Source: Tychonema litorale BBK16
GTDB lineage: Bacteria > Cyanobacteriota > Cyanobacteriia > Cyanobacteriales > Microcoleaceae
Assembly (NCBI RefSeq): GCF_021648855.1
Contig: NZ_JAKJHX010000077.1
Coordinates: forward strand, 1-26,658
Reading direction: 5' to 3'
Length of the DNA: 26,658 nucleotides
The notes beneath the pieces were generated by a model. It was not told where the DNA came from and ran no database searches. It saw only the letters and a list, made by a program, of their open reading frames with translations. Positions within the stretch are counted from its first letter, which is position 1, and each line of letters starts with the position of its first letter. Below are positions 21,923 to 26,658 of the stretch, piece by piece. Both the position numbers and the translations under genes were made by a program.

Positions 21923-23047
21923 ATGGATCAAGAACAACTGACAAAAGACAGCGCGCGCGAGGGTCGAAAAGGTACTCCGCAAGTTTCTAAATGGTTGTTT
22001 TATCTGGCGTTGCTGCCGGCAATTTGGGGGGTCTGTGCTTGGCAGGGCTGGGCTTGGTGGAGCTGGGCTTCCGCGCCTCCAAAACTAGCTGCTGAGTCAA
22101 CTACCCCATCAGATGCAACTGCTGTTTCTATCCAAATCCCTGAAGGTACTTCTAGTCAAAAAATCGGGCGGGATTTGGAAGCTGCGGGGTTAATCCGATC
22201 GGCATCCGCATGGAATATGTGGGCGCGATGGTTGACTCTCCAAAACCGCGAGGGAGGTTTTAAATCAGGGACTTACCAATTGTCCCCAACTCAGCCACTA
22301 AGTGCTGTTGCTGACAAACTTTGGAAAGGTGAAGTCGTACAGCAGAGTTTCACAATTCCCGAAGGGTGGTCACTCACCCAAATGAGTGCTTATTTTGAAG
22401 CACAAGGTTTTTTCCCAGCTAAGAGTTTTATGGCGGCGGTGAGTCAAGTTCCCTACGCTCAATACCCTTGGCTACCGAGTGGTTTACCTCATTTGGAAGG
22501 CTTTTTGTACCCGGATACTTATCAGCTAGATGGGGATGCTGTCACCCCGGAAGCAGTGATCAAACAAATGCTCGGCCGTTTCGAGCAGATAGCTCTGCCG
22601 GTCTATCAAAAAAATCAGAAGAATACTAAGCTGGATTTGAAAGAGTGGGTCACTTTGGCAAGTATTGTGGAAAAAGAAGCTGTGGTTGCGAGTGAGCGTA
22701 ATCGCATTTCTGGGGTATTCAACAGTCGTCTGAAAAAAGGTATGCCGTTGGGTTCCGATCCGACAGTTGAATATGCTCTCGGTATCCGGCAAACTAAGGA
22801 GAAACCTCTGACTTTTAAGCAGGTGGAAACGCCTTCTCCTTATAACACTTATATAAATGTAGGACTACCACCAACTCCGATCGCAGCTCCGGGAATCGCT
22901 AGTCTGGAAGCGACTCTGGCTCCTGAAAACACTGAATATCTGTATTTTATGGCGCGGTATGACGGCACTCACATTTTTAGTCGCACTTTGGCGGAACACA
23001 ATGCTGCTGTGGCTCAAATTGACCAAAAAGTGCGATCGGGCCAATAG
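21923..23047 (+). CDS. mltG: Endolytic murein transglycosylase MltG (YceG-like)
   Basis: 374 residues. A cytoplasmic N-terminus is followed by a membrane segment (about 22-46, Trp-rich), a LysM-like region (VSIQIPEGTSSQKIGRDLEA) and the YceG domain with EGFLYPDTYQL, LASIVEKEAVV containing the catalytic glutamate, and GLPPTPIAAPG. The enzyme cleaves nascent glycan strands at the inner membrane and is thought to set glycan length. AGAAGGGA just before the ATG at 21923 supports this start over an upstream TTG at 21905. It follows DUF3727 closely. A GGGCATA tract follows the stop. Confidence 0.94.
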   Translation: MDQEQLTKDSAREGRKGTPQVSKWLFYLALLPAIWGVCAWQGWAWWSWASAPPKLAAESTTPSDATAVSIQIPEGTSSQKIGRDLEAAGLIRSASAWNMWARWLTLQNREGGFKSGTYQLSPTQPLSAVADKLWKGEVVQQSFTIPEGWSLTQMSAYFEAQGFFPAKSFMAAVSQVPYAQYPWLPSGLPHLEGFLYPDTYQLDGDAVTPEAVIKQMLGRFEQIALPVYQKNQKNTKLDLKEWVTLASIVEKEAVVASERNRISGVFNSRLKKGMPLGSDPTVEYALGIRQTKEKPLTFKQVETPSPYNTYINVGLPPTPIAAPGIASLEATLAPENTEYLYFMARYDGTHIFSRTLAEHNAAVAQIDQKVRSGQ

Positions 23048-23061
23048 CAGAATTGGGAATT

Positions 23062-23089
23062 GGGCATAGGGCATAGGGCATAGGGCATA
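23062..23089 (+). repeat. Heptamer tandem repeat GGGCATA x4
   Basis: Four perfect GGGCATA units after mltG, the same unit as at 7259-7314. Confidence 0.92.
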
Positions 23090-23162
23090 GGGAATGTATT
23101 ACTTGTTATTTATTGCTTCTTTTTTATTGGTGATAATTACCAATTACCAATTACCAATTCCC

Positions 23163-23197
23163 AATCTAAAATCTAAAATCTAAAATCTAAAATAATT
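23163..23197 (+). repeat. Heptamer tandem repeat AATCTAA x4 abutting a start codon
   Basis: Four AATCTAA units and a degenerate AATAATT end exactly at the ATG at 23198. ACCAATT units (about 23138-23160) precede it. Confidence 0.9.
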
Positions 23198-23719
23198 ATG
23201 TCTTGGGGTAAACTACTACAGCCAGATTTAGTTCTCGGCACTGCTGTCGTGAATTTAACGGCTGATATTCTTCAGAAATATCAGATAAAAGGATTAGTGT
23301 TGGATGTGGATGAAACTCTCGTCCCCATCACAGCAGCAAATGCTTCTCCCGAACTCAGTTTGTGGGTGGAAGAGATTAAACCGGTGGTATCAGTATGGTT
23401 AGCAAGCAATAATTTAAGTCAAAATCGGATTGGTCGAATTGCTGATTCTTTGAATCTACCTTACATCACTGGCGCTGCTAAACCCTCGCGCCGCAAACTA
23501 CGCAGAGCACTGGATGCGATGGATTTGCCGGTGGAACAAGTGGCGATGGTGGGCGATCGGCTTTTTACTGATGTTTTAGCCGGTAATCGTTTGGGTATGT
23601 TCACTATTTTAGTAGAACCAATGGTGGATGCTGGGGATGCGGTGCGGAAATTCCCCGTGCGCTCTTTTGAAGTCTGGGTTTCTCAAGCTTTGGGCGCATC
23701 TCTCAAAATCAAAGATTAG
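23198..23719 (+). CDS. YqeG family HAD-IIIA phosphatase
   Basis: 173 residues. HAD motif I is LVLDVDETLVP with D36 nucleophile, D38 and T40. Motif II lies near SVWLASNN, and motif III/IV is MVGDRLFTDVLAGNR around D120. The yeast Gep4 and plant PGPP1 relatives are phosphatidylglycerophosphate phosphatases, so a role in making phosphatidylglycerol, an essential thylakoid lipid, is plausible; substrate assignment is inference. It lies between mltG and proB on the same strand, separated from each by repeats. The start codon directly follows an AATCTAA tract and lacks a Shine-Dalgarno. Confidence 0.9.
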   Translation: MSWGKLLQPDLVLGTAVVNLTADILQKYQIKGLVLDVDETLVPITAANASPELSLWVEEIKPVVSVWLASNNLSQNRIGRIADSLNLPYITGAAKPSRRKLRRALDAMDLPVEQVAMVGDRLFTDVLAGNRLGMFTILVEPMVDAGDAVRKFPVRSFEVWVSQALGASLKIKD

Positions 23720-23737
23720 AAATGGGAATTGGAAATT

Positions 23738-23779
23738 GGGCATCGGGCATCGGGCATCGGGCATCGGGCATCGGGCATT
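23738..23779 (+). repeat. Heptamer tandem repeat GGGCATC x5 plus GGGCATT
   Basis: Five GGGCATC units and one GGGCATT lie between yqeG and proB; a variant of the GGGCATA unit. GAATTGG-type units surround it. Confidence 0.92.
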
Positions 23780-23815
23780 GCGAATTGGTAATTAGGAATT
23801 GGGAATTGGTAAGTA

Positions 23816-24973
23816 ATGACAACAGACAACAGTCAACAGTCAACAGTCAACAGACAACAAATTAAAACTAAAACTATTGTTGTTAAAATAGGAACTTCGA
23901 CACTTACGCGATCGGCTACAGGAAACCTAGCCCTTTCCACCATTGCTACATTAGTCGAAGTTTTGGCTAATTTGCGACAACAAGGACATCAAGTAGTCTT
24001 GGTTTCTTCCGGTGCCGTTGGAGTTGGCTGCGCGCGCTTAGGTTTGACCGAACGCCCGCGAAATATTGCTCTGAAACAAGCTGTAGCCGCCGTAGGACAA
24101 GGGCGGCTGATGCGGGTGTACGATGACTTGTTTACCACACTCCAACAGCCGATCGCCCAAGTTTTGCTAACTCGCCGTGATTTAGTGCACCGCAACAGCT
24201 ATGTTAATGCTTCCAATACCTTTGGACAACTGTTGCGATTAGGCGTTATTCCGATCGTCAACGAGAACGATACAGTAGCAGTAGACGAACTAAAATTCGG
24301 TGATAACGACACACTTTCAGCATTAGTAGCCAGTTTAGTCGAAGCAGATTGGTTGTTCGTGCTCACAGATGTCGATCGACTCTACTCAGCCGATCCCCGC
24401 AGCAATCCCGACGCACAGCCGATCGCCCTAGTCCAAAGTATGGCACAACTCACAGAATTTCAAGTACAAACCGGAGATTCCCGCAGCGGTTGGGGCACCG
24501 GCGGAATGGTAACAAAAATTGAAGCAGCCAGAATAGCCACAGCATCAGGAGTCCGCACAGTCATCACCGACGGCTGCTTTCCCGCTAATATTCAAAAAAT
24601 CATCAACGGAGAGTCCATCGGCACCCAATTCGAGCCTCAACCACGCCCTGTCAACGCCCGCAAACACTGGATAGCCAACGTGTTAATTCCCGCTGGTAAA
24701 CTGTACTTAGATGCGGGTGCTGTCAACGCCATTGCTCAAGGTGGAAAATCACTTTTAGCCGCCGGGATTTCGCAAATAGAAGGAGAGTTTCAAGCAGAAG
24801 ATGCCGTGCGTTTGTGCGACACTGAAGGCAAAGAAATTGCTAGAGGACTTGTGAATTATCACAGTTTGGAATTGAGACAAATTCAGGGTTCCAAGTCAGA
24901 TAAAATTGCGGAGATTTTAGGTTATGCAGGTGTAGAAACAGTGGTTCACAGAGATAATTTAGTAATTGTTTAA
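23816..24973 (+). CDS. proB: Glutamate 5-kinase
   Basis: 385 residues; phosphorylates glutamate in the first step of proline synthesis. The amino-acid-kinase domain begins with [13 protein letters not shown] (about residues 20-32), has [15 protein letters not shown] [37 protein letters not shown] (substrate site) and [19 protein letters not shown]-terminal PUA domain spans about 285-375. Codons 2-15 are made of a WCAACAG heptamer tract, giving an extra N-terminal [14 protein letters not shown] before the normal start of the fold. No ATG, GTG or TTG in frame was seen between this tract and the kinase motif. No proA adjoins it. Confidence 0.95.
   Translation: MTTDNSQQSTVNRQQIKTKTIVVKIGTSTLTRSATGNLALSTIATLVEVLANLRQQGHQVVLVSSGAVGVGCARLGLTERPRNIALKQAVAAVGQGRLMRVYDDLFTTLQQPIAQVLLTRRDLVHRNSYVNASNTFGQLLRLGVIPIVNENDTVAVDELKFGDNDTLSALVASLVEADWLFVLTDVDRLYSADPRSNPDAQPIALVQSMAQLTEFQVQTGDSRSGWGTGGMVTKIEAARIATASGVRTVITDGCFPANIQKIINGESIGTQFEPQPRPVNARKHWIANVLIPAGKLYLDAGAVNAIAQGGKSLLAAGISQIEGEFQAEDAVRLCDTEGKEIARGLVNYHSLELRQIQGSKSDKIAEILGYAGVETVVHRDNLVIV
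23819..23860 (+). repeat. Heptamer tandem repeat (A/T)CAACAG x6 inside proB
   Basis: Six 7-base units (ACAACAG x2, TCAACAG x3, ACAACAA) start immediately after the proB ATG and are translated in frame. Confidence 0.93.
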
Positions 24974-24983
24974 GTCAGCATAG

Positions 24984-25006
24984 AGGAGACGGCATTGCCG
25001 TCTCCT
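24984..25006. terminator. Palindromic terminator-like repeat between proB and the next gene
   Basis: AGGAGACGGCATTGCCGTCTC plus CT is a near-perfect palindrome followed by T-rich sequence, between convergent genes. It belongs to the ACGGCAGTGCCGT family of repeats. Confidence 0.65.
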
Positions 25007-25016
25007 GATTTTCTTA

Positions 25017-25772
25017 TCATGAAAACTCAAAACATTCGATAGGCGAATCAAAGCCAGAAAATGAAGCCATTTGCAGCACAGTATTGCAAGAATTAGTTTT
25101 AGCATGCCCGAATAGCTCATTCATCGCTTCAGTAAATAGTTCAAATACTTTTTCAGCTAATTCTAAAGCTTGTTGATTTTCCAAATCAGTAATTTTTATC
25201 TCTTTGAGAAGTTGCAACATTTCAGGTGTATTTAAAACGCGATGATTTTCCAAATACACATAACCACCTCCAAAATAGACATATTCTCTTTTAGTAATTT
25301 GCTGTAATTCCATTACTACTTCCAGCGCCGCCTCAAAAAAAACTGTCGCCGTTCCTTCCAGAACTTCGACTAACACTAATTTTTGAATAGGAGATGCTTC
25401 AAAAGCATAGCGTTCGAGGGCCGAACAGAGCGATCGCGTTTTTTTAGTTTCTTCACCCCAAAGCAGTCTAAAATCCCCATAACTCATTGATCTATTAAAT
25501 CCCAGTTCCTTCAGATATTCCAGATAACCTTGCCAGTAATAGTTTTCTGTGTAAGTGTATTTATTGATCAGTTCCTGAACTTTGTGATTGCTGGAAGAAT
25601 CTCGGAGGACATACTTGTTTAAATCGCTCAATCCCACAGCCAAAGGATCGAGTACAGGTGCAAAAATTAGTCTTTGATTCGGGTGGATATTTTTATTGGC
25701 TATAAATTCAAATAAAGGCAATTTCGCAAACTCTTGCTTTTTTTGTTCAATGAATGCTATAACTTCTTCCAT
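25017..25772 (-). CDS. Unknown helical protein, possibly heme-oxygenase-like fold
   Basis: 251 residues, mostly helical. The pattern PVLDPLAVGLSDLNKYVLRD, then INKYTYTENYYWQGYLEYLK, RLLWGEETKKTRSLCSALER, VEVLEGTATVFFEAALEV and YFGGGYVYLENH resembles cyanobacterial proteins of the heme-oxygenase/TENA-like superfamily, some of which bind two irons. The region where I expect an E-D-x-x-H ligand cluster reads TENYYW here, so a histidine may be missing. No signal peptide. The gene is single, converging on proB, with no Shine-Dalgarno noted. Superfamily placement is tentative and no reaction is proposed. Confidence 0.65.
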   Translation of the reverse strand: MEEVIAFIEQKKQEFAKLPLFEFIANKNIHPNQRLIFAPVLDPLAVGLSDLNKYVLRDSSSNHKVQELINKYTYTENYYWQGYLEYLKELGFNRSMSYGDFRLLWGEETKKTRSLCSALERYAFEASPIQKLVLVEVLEGTATVFFEAALEVVMELQQITKREYVYFGGGYVYLENHRVLNTPEMLQLLKEIKITDLENQQALELAEKVFELFTEAMNELFGHAKTNSCNTVLQMASFSGFDSPIECFEFS

Positions 25773-25799
25773 AGCTGTCTTTTTTTAAGCACTGCTTTT

Positions 25800-25966
25800 A
25801 AGATAATGTTAATGCCTTTTTATATTATCTATGTTTGCAGCATAGGTCGCAGTGTTTGCAATCATACATATTTGTATTTGACATCATAATAAATTGTGAT
25901 TTGCATCATGTTATACAGTAAATTAAAGCCGTCCTATAAGGACGGGGCTTTAGACCCAAATTTTTG
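25800..25966 (-). mobile_element. IS200/IS605 left end, minus orientation, truncated
   Basis: On the minus strand TTAC (25967-25970) is followed by CAAAAATTTGGGTCTAAAGC and a hairpin (CCGTCC...GGACGG), matching the left ends at 20871 and 26609. The sequence further left is A/T-rich and holds no tnpA or tnpB. The inner boundary at 25800 is approximate. No right end is seen. The remnant occupies most of the 271-base space upstream of ndk. Confidence 0.55.
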
Positions 25967-26032
25967 GTAAGTCATAATTGCCTTTGGGTGCGTTCTGAGT
26001 TAATCTATTTTTGGATCAGTTAAGAAAAATCT

Positions 26033-26037
26033 AGGAG
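26033..26037 (+). promoter_or_regulatory. Ribosome binding site of ndk
   Basis: AGGAG lies 6 bases before the TTG start and fixes it. Confidence 0.65.
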
Positions 26038-26043
26038 CTCAGC

Positions 26044-26493
26044 TTGGAACGCACTTTTTTAGCGATTAAACCCGATGGCGTACAACGCGGACTCGTCGGC
26101 GAAATTATCGGTCGTTTTGAAGCCAAAGGCTTTACGCTAGTTGGCATGAAACTAATCACGGCGACTCGCGAATTGGCCGAACAGCACTACGGAGTCCACA
26201 AAGAAAGACCGTTTTTTGCTGGATTGGTAAACTTCATCACTTCAGGCCCGATGGTGGCTATGGTGTGGGAAGGCGAAGGTGTTGTGGCCTCGGCGAGAAA
26301 AATCATTGGTGCAACCAATCCTCTGAATTCCGAACCAGGGACAATTCGCGGTGATTTGGCTGTGAATGTCGGCCGCAATATTATTCATGGTTCTGATGCT
26401 GTGGAAACTGCGAATGAGGAAATTAGCCTCTGGTTTAAGGATGAAGAATTAAGTGCTTGGACACCTTGTTTAACTCCTTGGATTGTTGAGTAG
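26044..26493 (+). CDS. ndk: Nucleoside diphosphate kinase
   Basis: 149 residues; transfers the terminal phosphate from ATP to other nucleoside diphosphates through a phosphohistidine. [20 protein letters not shown] at the N-terminus, [17 protein letters not shown] in the middle and the active-site [15 protein letters not shown] (catalytic histidine near residue 115) are all intact. The start is TTG: AGGAG is 6 bases upstream, and the resulting N-terminus matches that of other Ndk proteins. IS200/IS605 left ends lie on both sides, pointing away from the gene. A palindromic repeat follows the stop. Confidence 0.96.
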   Translation: MERTFLAIKPDGVQRGLVGEIIGRFEAKGFTLVGMKLITATRELAEQHYGVHKERPFFAGLVNFITSGPMVAMVWEGEGVVASARKIIGATNPLNSEPGTIRGDLAVNVGRNIIHGSDAVETANEEISLWFKDEELSAWTPCLTPWIVE

Positions 26494-26508
26494 AATCGAA
26501 AATAATAT

Positions 26509-26533
26509 GGTAGGGACACGGCAGTGCCGTGTC
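26509..26533. terminator. Palindromic repeat after ndk, terminator-like
   Basis: GGGACACGGCAGTGCCGTGTC plus C is a perfect palindrome followed by TGATTTT. It is the cleanest copy of the ACGGCAGTGCCGT family in the window. Confidence 0.65.
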
Positions 26534-26608
26534 CTGATTTTGGCTACTAAAAATAGTGGACTAGACAATGCTTGGAATATTGATCCTATTCTACAGAATT
26601 ATTATTAC

Positions 26609-26658
26609 CAAAAAACTGGGTCTAAAGCCCCTTCTTCAGTGGCCGGCTTTAATTCGAG
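26609..26658 (+). mobile_element. IS200/IS605 left end, running off the window
   Basis: TTAC (26605-26608) is followed by CAAAAAACTGGGTCTAAAGC and a hairpin AAAGCC...GGCTTT, matching the left ends at 20871 and 25966. The element, perhaps with tnpB, would continue right of the window. Confidence 0.6.

Overview
The window is a chromosomal stretch of a filamentous cyanobacterium, probably of the Oscillatoria/Microcoleus/Phormidium type. The evidence is the many GCGATCGC (HIP1) and CGATCG sites, the abundant heptanucleotide tandem repeats between genes, and a set of cyanobacterium-restricted families (DUF3172, Ycf20/DUF565, DUF3727, DUF3747-SLH, XisH/XisI, plant-type glycerate kinase, and the F420 gamma-glutamyl ligase homologue). 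Species cannot be assigned from the sequence alone.

Layout. 1-1707: the right end of an IS200/IS605-type element, a glycine-rich RRM protein, clpS, and a shattered tnpB relic directly upstream of clpS. 1708-5736: a DUF3172 protein, then a minus-strand group (helix-hairpin-helix membrane protein, TM2-SHOCT protein, small membrane protein, CPBP protease). 5887-10126: a tandem histidine phosphatase, an FGGY sugar kinase carrying an in-frame copy of a dispersed repeat, and D-glycerate 3-kinase of photorespiration. 10291-13706: Ycf20, an exported unknown, and PcrA/UvrD helicase. 14032-17213: a SIMPL-domain protein, a DUF3747-SLH protein with a GGNT minisatellite, a DUF1778 antitoxin relic, and an orphan xisH-xisI pair. 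17399-24973: the F420-ligase homologue, a GNAT protein, then ruvX, DUF3727, mltG, yqeG and proB, all on the plus strand. 25017-26658: a heme-oxygenase-fold-like unknown, ndk, and two IS200/IS605 left ends pointing away from ndk.

The genes are mostly housekeeping: proteolysis (clpS, CPBP), DNA repair (pcrA, ruvX), wall synthesis (mltG), lipid or phosphate metabolism (yqeG), proline synthesis (proB), nucleotide balance (ndk) and photorespiration (glycerate kinase). The unusual content is the repeat load. Heptamer tracts abut the start codons of three genes and form the first codons of proB. A palindromic repeat sits in frame inside the sugar kinase. A family of ACGGCAGTGCCGT hairpins marks gene ends. 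At least five IS200/IS605 remnants are present; one is a 369-bp element with both ends and an omega-RNA-like 3' end but no tnpB or tnpA.

No tRNA, rRNA or CRISPR array was recognised. The best candidates for something undescribed are the tnpB-less element at 20871-21239, the orphan xisHI pair beside an antitoxin fragment, and repeat-derived protein segments.
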